Under the pieces are notes generated by a model. The model did no database searches, had not been told where the DNA came from, and worked only from the letters and a program-made list of their open reading frames with translations. Position numbers and translations under genes: made by a program. Positions 10,277 to 20,200 of a stretch of 46,405 nucleotides of DNA are shown piece after piece (positions within the stretch are counted from its first letter, which is position 1; every line of letters starts with the position of its first letter). This DNA is from Hortaea werneckii (lineage: Eukaryota > Ascomycota > Dothideomycetes > Mycosphaerellales > Teratosphaeriaceae): assembly GCA_037044905.1 (NCBI GenBank), contig JBAOKB010000112.1, positions 1-46,405 on the forward strand, read 5' to 3'.

Positions 10277-13100
10277 TTAGTAGTTCTGATCCTTACTGGT
10301 TCTCCGCACCCGGACCTCCATTCCCTCAACTTTCCATGTCCCATGCTGCTCAGAGGTGGTAAGGCTAGCAGCATACTTTCCATCGGCACCGTATAGTGCG
10401 AAGCGACTGCTGCTATTGGGCTCATACAGCTGTACAACATGGTTCTCAGGATTCGTCCAATCGTATACAGTCTGCTTCTCCCCTTCTTTGCCGAGCACAA
10501 GGATTGTGCCTTCGCGAATGTACAAGGGAAGACTATCCAGATCGTGCATCTCCGTAATCCTATGAGATTAAATGTGACGTCAGCAAGTATTTCTTCACTC
10601 CAAGCATGTGGTCGTCTCAAAGCACATGACGCCTGGACCTCCCGTTATCCCTCTACGGAAGTCCCGACGGCATGGGCTGCATGTTGACATCCCGGAGATT
10701 TTCTGAGGTGGACATCTTGCAGCCACGTTCAGGCTGAAAAGGCTTCCAGCTAGTCGGACCGAAAGACCCCTCATCTTGCGACGAGTTGCCCGAAACGTCA
10801 CGGCGTCCTGACCTCCGTAGGATCAACGCGAGTCAGGTCATCACATGCCCACTTACCACCTCGGTCCATGTATAACCTCATCAGACCAAAAGTTTGTCCA
10901 CTTGCCCGCCGGCAGGTAAACCTCCGCCCTTCCGCTGTCATCGAAGACGGGCGCCACAAGAATGCCTGAATAAAACTTTTGTAAGTGCGAATTCAAATGG
11001 AAATAAAGCATCTGCACCGTTTTCCATGCTGTGGCGCAGCTTCGGTCGAACACGACCAGCTTGTGATAACACTCACTTGATCCGAGCATGAATTGCATAT
11101 CGCAAGTCCACGCGGTCCGGTCGTCTGGAAATTCCAGACTCATCGCTCTCACACTAACCGGCCAGCCGTGCTTGATACTCTCCATCGCTTCGCTGAACAA
11201 GTACGGCATCAATCTGCACTTGAGCTGCGTGAATTTAGCCAGCACCGCCGAAGCGCTCTGTGGTCCCTTCTCATCGCCATCGATCAGCCATGGCACCCGG
11301 TAAGAGTTGCTACCGTGAAGTCTCGAATGGGAGCAAAGCAGCCCGAACTGCACCCACCGCTTATAGATCGTGGGGTCCGGATATCCTTCAAAGCCACCAA
11401 TGTCCACGGACCAGAAACTGAAGCCGCAGAGCCCGAGCGAGAGACCTCCGCGAAGTGACTCGGCCATGGCTTCAAAGGTGCTCTCGCAGTCGCCGCCCCA
11501 TTGAAGCGGGAAACGCTGAGTTCCCGCACAAGCGGCGCGTGCAAAGAGCACAGCTTCGTCTTTCCCGTATTGCTCTTGTAGCGCTTCAAAGACAAGGCGG
11601 TTGTAAATGAACGCATAGTAATTATGCATCCGCGCTAGATCGACGCTGCTATCGAACCACTGGACATCCTTGCTGGGGATACGCTCTCCGAAGTCGGTCT
11701 TAATGGCGTCTACACCAGTGTCGAAGAGCTTCTTAAGGCAAGACTTGAACCACTGACACGCTGCTGGGTTGGTGAAGTCGACGATTCCCATGCCAGCTTG
11801 CCAAAGGTCCCATTGCCAGACAGTGCCGTCTTTTCTCTTGAGCAAATAGCCTTTCTCCTTCGCTTCCTCAAACACCGGGCTGGCCTGACCAAGGTAACTA
11901 TTGATCCAGACACAGACTTTATGGGTCAACCCAGACTCCTTCAGCCTGGTGATCTGGCCCTTGGGATCCGGGAAATGACTGGCCATGAACTCGAAATCAC
12001 ACCAGTGAAAGCCGCGCATCCAGAAGCAATCGTAGTGGAACACCTGCACGGGTATCTCACGGTCGCGCATGCCCTCCAGGAAGCTACTGACGGTCTTCTC
12101 ATCGTACTCCGTCGTGAACGATGTACTCAACCACAACCCAAAGCTCCACGCGGGGACTTTGTTCGGCTTACCCGTGAGCATCGTATACCGACTGATGACG
12201 TCCTTAGGTGTCGGCCCATAGATAATATACCATTTTAGCCTCTGCCCTTCGACACTAGTCTGGACTCGACACGACCGTTCGCTGCCGATTTCCAGCTCCA
12301 CGCGCTCCGGATGGTCGATGAAGATGCCGTAGCCGCGATTGCTGAGCCAGAACGAAACGTTCTTGTAGGCTTGCTCGGAAGAAGTCCCGCCGTCAGCGTT
12401 CCAAAGCGCGACGCTCTGTCCGACTTTGTTGAAAGCGCCAAACCGCTCCCCTAGACCGTAGACACCCTCTCCTGGGCTTAGGGTCGTCTGCGTGAGCATG
12501 TAGTGCTTGTAGTCGCGCATGTCTGCTGTCTGCATGGGCGATGCGGTCGGTGGAGAGTACGCAAATCCTACGCTGCGGTTTTGGAGAGAAGTGAGTTTGC
12601 TCTGGCCATCTGCGCTGTGGAAGCGGATGTCGAAAGCGTGTTCTTTGGAGGAAACGGTCGCCGCAACGCTGCCTGAAGTGAGAGTCGTAGCAGTGGAGGT
12701 CCTGTCGATGGACGCAGATACCACAGGTTTGCCGTCGGGGAAAAGGCCAAAATGAGGCGGGCGGTCAAGGGCGCCGTGCCAGTGTGTAGATTGCACGGAG
12801 ATGATGCCGTCGGCCACAGCTTCGAGTTCCTGGATGGATCAGCTCGTCCTATTGCTCATGGATAAAGGCATACGCACAATTGAGATAGTAGGCCTGTTCA
12901 ATGTATCACCTCTGGAGTTGATCTTCATCGTGGGGCACAGCAGTTTGAGCTTCTTCCCGTCTTTTTCCTCCATAACAGAATAGACCTCTTCGGCGTGCTC
13001 GACCCTCTTGTCTTCCGCCACCAGCCACATGCCTGTGGAATGTTACTTTTTCATGCGGCAGCAATTTGTGGACATGTGTATTACCGTCTCTAAACTTCAT
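10277..13100 (-). CDS. GH31 alpha-xylosidase/alpha-glucosidase, intracellular
   Basis: Glycoside hydrolase family 31, closest in layout to bacterial YicI-type alpha-xylosidases, which release xylose from the ends of xyloglucan fragments. Five exons join in frame to 771 residues (YicI has about the same length): 13085-13100, 12878-13032, 11077-12829, 10857-10965 and 10277-10559. Introns are 52, 48, 111 and 297 bp, all GT..AG. The first exon has only 16 bases and gives MKFRDG, which continues as MWLVAED. Catalytic nucleophile: Asp436 in IKTDFGERIP; acid/base: Asp504 in WGGDCES. Also typical: GLGERFGAFN, SVDIGGFEG and SHSRLHGSNSYRVPW. No signal peptide, so it likely acts in the cytosol. The last, long intron is the least certain join. 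Alpha-glucosidase activity cannot be excluded. Confidence 0.9.
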
Positions 13101-13718
13101 AATTGCTGTATAGCTCTTCCGAGCGGGGAGCAAATTGAGTATACCTTGCTCTGTAAGTCAAGAAGAGAGAACAGAAAACAATGCTTTTGCGAGCTTATCT
13201 AGAAAGACTGTGGAGCTATACAATGAGATATCCAGAGCCGACTTCCTACTCATCTTATACCGCTTTTTCTCCTCGAGAGGGGTAACGGAGAAATATCACC
13301 CGCAAAGCTCGATTCTGTTCACTGCAGGTACGCGAGCTGAGAGCTCGTCGTGCCGTCTCGTTTAGAGTTCACACTGCAGAAGTGCATGCTGGCGAGGCGT
13401 GGTGCCCAATCTACAAGTACTATGTATGATGGTGATATGAAAATGAGTGCATCTGCAATGACCAATTGTTGATTCCGTAGTACTGTAGCACTCTACCGGG
13501 CATCATTGCCACCCGTAAGACGTACAATCTTGTTTTCTACACCTGAGATGCCTATATCGTTGGAAGCGGTAAGAGGAGGAAGTTCTTGGGCAAGCATGGG
13601 TCTGCCTTGGCTGAACTGCGGAGCTCTCGGTGGAGGCTAATCCCGTTTCGTAAGCTTCCACTCTTGCAACTTCACGCGCCGCTGGACGCGAACCATTGGT
13701 TCTCCTCACCACAGCACG
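13101..13718. promoter_or_regulatory. divergent promoter region between the GH31 gene and the mmc1-like gene
   Basis: About 620 bp between two start codons facing away from each other, so both promoters must lie here. No gene, and no clearly recognisable binding site, was seen. Confidence 0.5.
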
Positions 13719-15779
13719 ATGCCTTCTCGTCTTGCTCTGAGATCTGCAGCCACAAGAGCGGCGTTTCGGGAACCTTATGTGTGCCCTTCATGCTGCTTGT
13801 TGAGCAATAATGCGCCAACGCCCGCGTGTAATAATCAGAAAACTACGAGGGGTCAGGTGAAGAACGTGCGGGGTCTGCAGACGAATGGCCAGCCAAGAGC
13901 CAGACAAGAAAGACTTCGATGGAGGAAGAGCGACCAGGCAGTATCCAAGCGACATGCTTCACTCACATCAGCCACTGCGATCAATGCGCCTTCTACCGTT
14001 CCCCCCGAATACCGAGAACTGCATCAACAATTATCTGCCCTTCAAGAATCCGCAAGCGGCTACGTAGACCTGTCGCGTCTCCAGCTCGCGTTACGAAGCC
14101 TCGAAAGCGACACACCTGTTATACGTGTTGCACTTTTAGGACTGGGATCCAATGGAGCATTGGCGGCTCGGAAGCTGGCTAGAGCACTGTTGAGTGACCC
14201 ATTGAGCAGTGAGGAAAGCTGGGAGCAGCAGATCTTGCAAAGCGCCAAAGATGGTAGGAGTCTACTGCTGCGATATGGAGACGCAGAGGAGATGGCGCAG
14301 CAGAGCTCGATAATGCAGACGCTGCACGTGCCTTCGCCATGGTTGAGGAGGCACAACGTGGAGATACTTGTCTCTACGCTGAACACGGATCATACTGGTC
14401 AAGTCAGCGAACAGGAAATGGAGGAGGCCATCCTGGTCCCGCCGTTGACCACGCCCAATGCTGGAGGGAGAGTAGGATTCGTCAGATATCCGGTACACAA
14501 GGCCTTACTAGTAGGCGAAGGAGTGACGGGTGCCGTCGAGTACGGGCGGCTGCCAAGCTTCGTCGACCGAGAGGAACTCATAAAATCGACCATAAGCCTG
14601 TCTTTACGACCCAACGACGCAGCTCCGGCTGAGGAGGGCACGGCGGACGACGTGGTAGACGTAGATCTCGCCACCAACGCTCTACACGTCTTCCGCACGA
14701 CGAAAGCTGCTGGTGCGCAGTACAGCACTGAATGGCATGCCTCTCGCTTACCGATGATCTCCCAATGGCTTGCGGGACCCAAAGAGCGCCACACTTCTGG
14801 AATGAGTCCAGTCGTCCATTCCCTGTGCACCTCTCTCCTTCGAAATACATCCGCGGCTGTGTCTCGCTCCGAGGCCGACTCCCATCGCGCCGCCTCTGCT
14901 GCCGTGGTCCCTGAAGTTAAACGCCAACTCCTGGATAAACAGATCGACTTGTGGGCATCAGACGCCCACCGCGATCTCCAAACTAACCTGATCTCAGCAC
15001 TGCAGTCCGCTACATGGCACCGAACAGCTTGGTGGCGACTCCTTTGGCGAATCGACGATGTCTCAGCATCCGCCTCAGACATCCTCCGTCTCAGCTGGCT
15101 AACCGAAGCCGAGCAATCCCTCGCCTTCCTATCTGGACGTCTCGCCGAGGCCGGTCTCGCTACCCCCGCACAATTAAAAGAAATCGGCGTGGATCGGGAG
15201 AAGATTGAAGCCGAGCTTCAGCAACAAGTCGAAGAGTGGCAGCCGAAAGCAGCGCAGGTCCTTAGTCCGGCTGATCTCCTTCAGACTTCCAAGCTTGTGG
15301 AGAAAGTAAAGAGGGATAGCGGGGTTAACGCCCTTTTCGATCCGCCGTGGCCACAGACTATCCACCTCTCCCGCCAGCAACTCCTGCATACTCTCGTGCC
15401 TTCCCTGCATAGACAAGCGCAGTCCTTACTTCTCAGCACGATCTCAACAGTAGGCGGCACCACCGCTCTGGGGGCTTGGCTGACCATAGCTACCTCTGGC
15501 GACCTTTTCGCAGGCGGAGCAGTCGCCGCTCTGGGACTCGTCTGGAGTCTGAGGAGACTGCAGAAGTTGTGGGGCAAGGAACGGGAATCTTTTGCCGTCA
15601 CGGTCAAGGAAGATGGGAGGAATGTGTTGGCGGAGGTGGAAAGGCAGATGAGGAGGCTTGTGAAGGAAGGTGGGAATATCGATCTGCAGGAAGAAGATTT
15701 GCGGAGTTGGAGAGAGGCTCGTGTCGCTTTGGAGCGATGCCAGAGCGTCTTTGGCGCTTTGACAAAAACGAAGCCTTAG
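13719..15779 (+). CDS. mmc1: Mmc1-like mitochondrial membrane protein
   Basis: Single-exon frame of 686 residues, starting at ATG 13719. The N-terminus is rich in Arg, Ala and Ser and poor in acids (MPSRLALRSAATRAAF), as expected for a mitochondrial presequence, and holds a CPSCC pair. A Gly-rich loop after a beta strand (LLGLGSNGALAARK, about 137-150) looks like a degenerate nucleotide-binding or dynamin-like element. A hydrophobic hairpin at about 565-612 is followed by basic residues (RRLQKLWGKER) and a C-terminal helical region. This architecture fits the fungal Mmc1 family of mitochondrial inner-membrane proteins. I recognise it by pattern only; the molecular role of the family is poorly known, so the name is moderately certain while mitochondrial membrane localisation is well supported. 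Confidence 0.62.
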   Translation: MPSRLALRSAATRAAFREPYVCPSCCLLSNNAPTPACNNQKTTRGQVKNVRGLQTNGQPRARQERLRWRKSDQAVSKRHASLTSATAINAPSTVPPEYRELHQQLSALQESASGYVDLSRLQLALRSLESDTPVIRVALLGLGSNGALAARKLARALLSDPLSSEESWEQQILQSAKDGRSLLLRYGDAEEMAQQSSIMQTLHVPSPWLRRHNVEILVSTLNTDHTGQVSEQEMEEAILVPPLTTPNAGGRVGFVRYPVHKALLVGEGVTGAVEYGRLPSFVDREELIKSTISLSLRPNDAAPAEEGTADDVVDVDLATNALHVFRTTKAAGAQYSTEWHASRLPMISQWLAGPKERHTSGMSPVVHSLCTSLLRNTSAAVSRSEADSHRAASAAVVPEVKRQLLDKQIDLWASDAHRDLQTNLISALQSATWHRTAWWRLLWRIDDVSASASDILRLSWLTEAEQSLAFLSGRLAEAGLATPAQLKEIGVDREKIEAELQQQVEEWQPKAAQVLSPADLLQTSKLVEKVKRDSGVNALFDPPWPQTIHLSRQQLLHTLVPSLHRQAQSLLLSTISTVGGTTALGAWLTIATSGDLFAGGAVAALGLVWSLRRLQKLWGKERESFAVTVKEDGRNVLAEVERQMRRLVKEGGNIDLQEEDLRSWREARVALERCQSVFGALTKTKP

Positions 15780-16555
15780 ATGAACCGAGTGGAGCTGCGA
15801 AGGTGCGCTGTAGGCAAGGTTTTCCAGCAATCGTAGCGCTTGGTGACTGCCACCTTTGCGATGCAATGCCAACCATGAAGAGTGCTATTATCGGGTCCTT
15901 ACACTCTCAATTGAGTCAACGAAGCATCCAACGACCAGACGTAGCACGAATTAAGTCTTGCATAGGAAGCTACGCTAGCGAGATCTAGTCAGTTAGCCAT
16001 AAACGCGACCAAGAAGCTGAAGCAAAATGGACAGCTTTGCCATCGATGCGAGAACCACCTTGTACTGCCTGGCCGGTCACCCTTACCACGGAAATGTGCC
16101 TCTGTATCGGACTCGACAATGGAAGCCGGACATGTAATCTTAACGTCTTATCGCATGTTGCGATGATTACCAGATACCCTTATGTATAAGAAATCCCCGA
16201 CTCATGTCATTCCTCTGGAGATACACCTAGCTTATTGCTCATCGTCTTATCTTAATGTGCGCAGCAATGCCTCCATTGTACGATACGTTGTTTCCTATGG
16301 CGGTAGAAACCGGCGGGTTGGTCGTTTGGAAAACCTGCACTTTCTAGAGGGCCTACCAGGTCCGACTCCACGATATGCCCCACTAACAGCCCGACCATGA
16401 TCCTCTCTATGCCACCTCACTCACACGGATTTCTTCACTATCCAGCATTGCGAAGGTGACGGGAAGTGCGTTCATTCTGCGTCAAGATGATCTGGACTTC
16501 GTAGGTCATAATAACCCCCCTATGGTCAATGCCATTCGCTGGACAAAAGGTCCAC
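15780..16555. other. intergenic, no supported gene
   Basis: About 780 bp between the 3' ends of two convergent genes (mmc1-like on plus, broken sulfite oxidase on minus). Expected to hold only terminators. Nothing else was seen. Confidence 0.6.
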
Positions 16556-17035
16556 TTATTGGATAATCACATCCGCAGCCTCTCCAAACCCATTATAGCA
16601 CACGCCTCTCAGATTCCACTGCGAGCGTTCCGGCTGCGTATTCCCCGCTCGATCCGTCGCACGACTATACAACGTCGTCTTCACCACTCGCTCAGGAACA
16701 CGCAGTCGTGCTCTCCACAGCATCCACGACCACTTCCCCTCGTCAGGGTGGTGGATCAGCTCCGCCTCAGTCCAATTCTCGCCTCCATCTGCCGAGACCT
16801 CCACCCGCGTAATCGGTCCGTCGTCACCGCTGGGAACCGCATACCCAGCAACAGCCACACACCCGTCGCTCCCCCTGCCCCACCTCCCCGCCTTCGACGG
16901 GGACCGCAATCGCCGAATTCACCGGCATCTCTTGCACCGGCGGCGTCAGCCCCCAATACCCCTCCGCCTGCTGCGAATCCGTCACCTCCCGGCGGTAGGA
17001 CCTTATAATCCCGCTGCATATACAGAATCGCACTC

Positions 17036-17069
<34 letters not shown>

Positions 17070-17727
17070 ATCTGCACCGGGATTCTATCCAACCATTTTC
17101 ACCGCCCGCGCGCCCCGCGATCCCCGGCGCCACCACCCGCACGGGAAACCCGTGGTTCGGCGGCAGGCGGCACCCGTTCATCTCGGTCGCGAGCAAGACT
17201 TCGCCGTCTTCCCGCAGGGCTCGGGGGGAGGGGGGGGAGGGAGGGGGGGAGCGGGATACTGGCTCCGTACCAGGCTTCGTCTTCGCAGGGAGCCGTGTAG
17301 CAAGCGAAGGCCACATGGCGCGCGCGTCTTCTCGTCCTCGCTTAGGGCGATGCCGGCTCGGGCGAGCACGTCGTTCAGTCGTGCACCCCGCCACTTACAA
17401 TTCATGATCGCCCCGTCGTGCCAGTCGACGCCCTGGACTTCCTGCATCTTCGTCCGCATTATGTGCTGGCGGTTGCCGGCGCATTGGAGCGCGCAGACTA
17501 CGTCGTGCTGCGGGAAACTGTGCTGTAATTCTGAGATGGAGAGTTCCAGGGGCTGGTTGACGGCGCCGTCGACGCGGATGCGGTGGGTTTCTGCGTCCAG
17601 CAGGGAGGCAAGGATGCCGTGGTTGCGGTCGTAGGCTGAGTCCGGGGAGGTCAGGAATGTGGCCGTGAGGTTCTTGGAACCGGGAGGCTTCGCGGTTGAG
17701 AGGTTTCTCCCGTAGGTCCGCTGGCAT
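16556..17727 (-). pseudogene. sulfite oxidase-like molybdopterin enzyme, broken by multiple frameshifts
   Basis: Segments in different frames line up as one sulfite oxidase (sulfite to sulfate, molybdenum cofactor). In order: MPADLREKPLNRE; SPDSAYDRNHG; VCALQCAGNR with the Mo-ligand Cys; VQGVDWHDGAIMNCKWRGAR; VAFACYTAPCEDEAWYGASIPL; DGEVLLATEMNG; NHGFPVRVVAPGIAG; WLDRIPVQMG; YMQRDYKVLPP; EVTDSQQAEGYWGLTPP; and RVEVSADGGENWTEAEL with a C-terminal dimer-domain end YNGFGEAADVIIQ. The frame changes near 17688, 17316-17327 (a CG run), 17221-17255 (G/A tract on the plus strand), 17095-17110 (AAAA), 17037-17069 (33 C), 16988-16993 and about 16855-16895. Few of these breaks lie at plausible introns. 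No other gene in the window shows such damage. It is either a decaying gene or a locally bad assembly. Confidence 0.8.
17037..17069. repeat. run of 33 C (33 G on the coding strand)
   Basis: An uninterrupted mononucleotide tract inside the sulfite oxidase reading frame, at the point where a short G run should encode the Met-Gly-Glu junction after WLDRIPVQ. It is about 28 bases longer than expected and shifts the frame. Confidence 0.95.
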
Positions 17728-18562
17728 GGGATCGATATACAGTAAACGCTTGTAGGATATGTAGGATAGTCTTTGGTTCCCCCTCCCCTCTTCAATGATA
17801 TTGAAGTTGGGGGTTGGAGATTGGGCAGGAGACGGGTTTTGTTTTGGGGGGGCAATCACCGCAGTTTTCCAAATCTTCAATGCCTTCAGACCGCCGCCAG
17901 ATCAATCACATGAGCAAGTTTGTTGTTAACCTGGAAAAAGGTGCAGCAGATCATTGTTTGGGATAACCAGGCAGGACTGCACCTGCCAGGCACCCTGCAA
18001 GGTGAGATGGCAATGACGCCAGAGCAACGATGGTTCGAGAGTCGCGGTTTCGATGTAGCGATGATGTCACATGTACACCATGAGATGCATATGCTTGAAT
18101 CGGGCGCTGCAACATGATCGCTCCCTCGAACGTCTTGATAGCAGCTGGGACAGGCAATGGACAGCAGTCGTGCACAGGGGGGAAGGGGGGTGGTTCCACG
18201 TTATTAGTCGGGAATATGGGAGGATTTTGAGATATCTGGAAGGCCCCAGCGTCACGGGCTCTGCTTTGCCAAATGTAAACAGCGTATCGGCAACGAGAGT
18301 CACGCAATGCTGCGCACATTACATTAAGATGAAACCCATTAGCAGTAAGCCAAGGTTGTCTCCAAATTTTCTTTTCTTTCTTTTCTTCTCCTGATCTTTT
18401 CGGCTTCCATCCAATCTGAATCGAGTGTAGATAGCCCCCCCAAGCCCAGAAGTTCATCCCCACTCCCGGAAAGTTGGGATTCTTCGAATTCCCGCAGCAA
18501 AACCTCTCCTCGCTGTAGGTCCACAAATGAAAAGGAAGGGGGAAAAAACCCCCAAGTCCAGC
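17728..18562. other. intergenic, no supported gene
   Basis: About 835 bp between the start of the broken sulfite oxidase gene and the end of POM34, both on minus. Holds the sulfite oxidase promoter and POM34 terminator. A GGTTCGA box at 18030-18037 was checked as a tRNA B box and rejected. Nothing else was seen. Confidence 0.55.
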
Positions 18563-19726
18563 TCAAGTAAAAACACTCCCTCCCCCTCCAAACCCAGCAA
18601 ACCCGCTCCCGCTCCCACTCCCGCCACCGCCACCTCGGGGACTCCCCCGGCCCTTCTCATAAAGCCACTTACTGTTCAGTCCCACGCTCGCCTTCCCCAC
18701 GGGCGTGGTCGTAGTAGCCCCACTACTCTTCGTCGGCGTCCCCGTACTGCCACCGAACACGGAACTCCCGAACCCATCCAAGTCGTTGAGGCCGCCTAAC
18801 GGCGAGCCACGCTGTGTGGCTCCCTGGAAACTCGAGCGGCGGCGTGGACTGGAGTTCATACCTGCCGCCGCCGCTGCTGCTGCTGACTGTCGTCCGCCGA
18901 GCGGACTCGGGCGCTGGGAGGAGGATGCGAAGGGACTCCCGCCCAGACTGCGATCCAGCGGTGAAGCACCAGCGGATCGCGTGCCGAGCGGGGAGTCGGA
19001 GGCGAACAGGCGCAGGCTGGCGCGGTCGGATTGCGGGGTGCTGTTGCGGGAGTAGCGGGGCGGGGTGACGTAGTTCTTTTCTTCCATCGGGGTGGCGGGC
19101 CGGGTCCGGGGTGGGAGACCGAGGTGGTAGCGTTGCGAGTCGGTGAGGGGGATGTCGTCGCAGGGGTCCTGGGGACGGAAGAGCGGGGCGAGGGAGAGGG
19201 CGATGTTGAGGGTTAGGAAGGCGCGAAGGAGGAGGTGGGTGTAGAAGGTGGTTGATTGGTAGGTTGGTGAGGTGAGGAGGGTGCGGGGGAGTCTGGGACG
19301 GGGTTAGCGCGGGAGGCAAGAGAGGGAAGAGGAAGCCTTCGGTCGGGGGCAGACGTACATGGATCGGGTGATGGTGGATGTGAGGAAGGTCAGGATGAGG
19401 AGGGCGAGATTGAGGGCAATCATTTGCATGTGGCTCTTATCGAATCGGTTCGCATCGCGTCGTCGTAGGACCTCGTCCATACGTGGGTGCTGCCATGCTC
19501 CTGGGGTGGATAGGGCAGGTGACGAGGGTTGTTGGGTGGGAGTGCCTGGGGTTGGGCTTTTGGATGGAGTCACGCTGGCGACGGCCGACTTGGCTGCTGC
19601 TAGAGGCGAAGGAGATGTGTTGGCCTGAGGCTGAGCCGGCGAGCGCGAGGCGGGAGACAGGGGGTTGCCCAGTAGTGAAGCTGTGTTGCGCGGGGAGGAA
19701 GTGGTGCGAGTGAGTGTGGTCGCCAT
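18563..19726 (-). CDS. POM34: nuclear pore membrane protein Pom34
   Basis: Integral membrane nucleoporin that helps anchor the nuclear pore in the envelope. Exons 19359-19726 and 18563-19292 join across a 66-bp intron (GTACGT donor, CGCTAACC branch-like site) to 365 residues. The N-terminal 90 residues are Ser/Thr/Pro-rich; two membrane segments lie at about 101-120 (QMIALNLALLILTFL) and 141-161 (LLLRAFLTLNIALALAPLF), followed by MEEKNYVTPPRYSRNSTPQS and a long Ser/Gly-rich tail ending in Gly/Phe-poor FGGGG repeats. This layout (two close TM helices, PPRY-type motif, Ser-rich tail) is typical of fungal Pom34. An in-frame ATG at 19930 would add 68 residues; I prefer 19726 because the extension lies in what looks like promoter. 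It is divergent from the AMP-binding-like gene. Confidence 0.8.
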
Positions 19727-20200
19727 ACTTCGGCGGTAGTATTGTTCCGGACTATTGGATGATGCAGCGTGATGCCGGTCGATACAGTACCGACAGAAGG
19801 TACGTAGTACTGTGCTGAGGTGTGCTGCGTTGTGGAATCTGTAGTTAGTATGCTCGACCGCCAATCTCCGCCACCTCGTCGCCTCCTTCGACGAAAGTCC
19901 CGCGTCGCAAACAATACCTGGGAGGTACATCGTATGAAAGCTGCGACTGCACTTTCCCTGCCCGAGTCACCCAAGCTCCCCCTAGCGCGTTTCACTGACT
20001 CGGCAGCTGCCCCGCCATCGCGTCACCTCCTGCCGAATCCAAACACCGACTCGCCGAACAGCTCAGCTCAGCTCAGCTCTCCGTTGCAGCTTCCGCCCTG
20101 AACTTCGCCCGTCTGACATGTGATAGCCGACTTGCCCTTCTCTTGCCTCCTCTCTCTCCCCTTTGAGACGTACCTTCAGGTATAGTAGTGGCTCCTCATC
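19727..20200. promoter_or_regulatory. divergent promoter region between POM34 and the AMP-binding-like gene
   Basis: 474 bp between two divergent start codons. It contains four tandem copies of AGCTC at 20060-20079 and CT-rich stretches next to the plus-strand gene start. No other site was recognised. Confidence 0.5.

Noticed and set aside
7908..10856. the two long introns as copies of one introner-like element
   Set aside because: Comparing them by eye showed no shared blocks; only a genome-wide search could support this idea.
16932..17300. plus-strand proline-rich gene
   Set aside because: It is the complement of the broken sulfite oxidase gene and runs through the 33-C tract; composition is explained by that.
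18030..18050. tRNA gene suggested by a GGTTCGAGAGTC box
   Set aside because: No matching A box at the right distance and no acceptor or anticodon stem could be folded around it.
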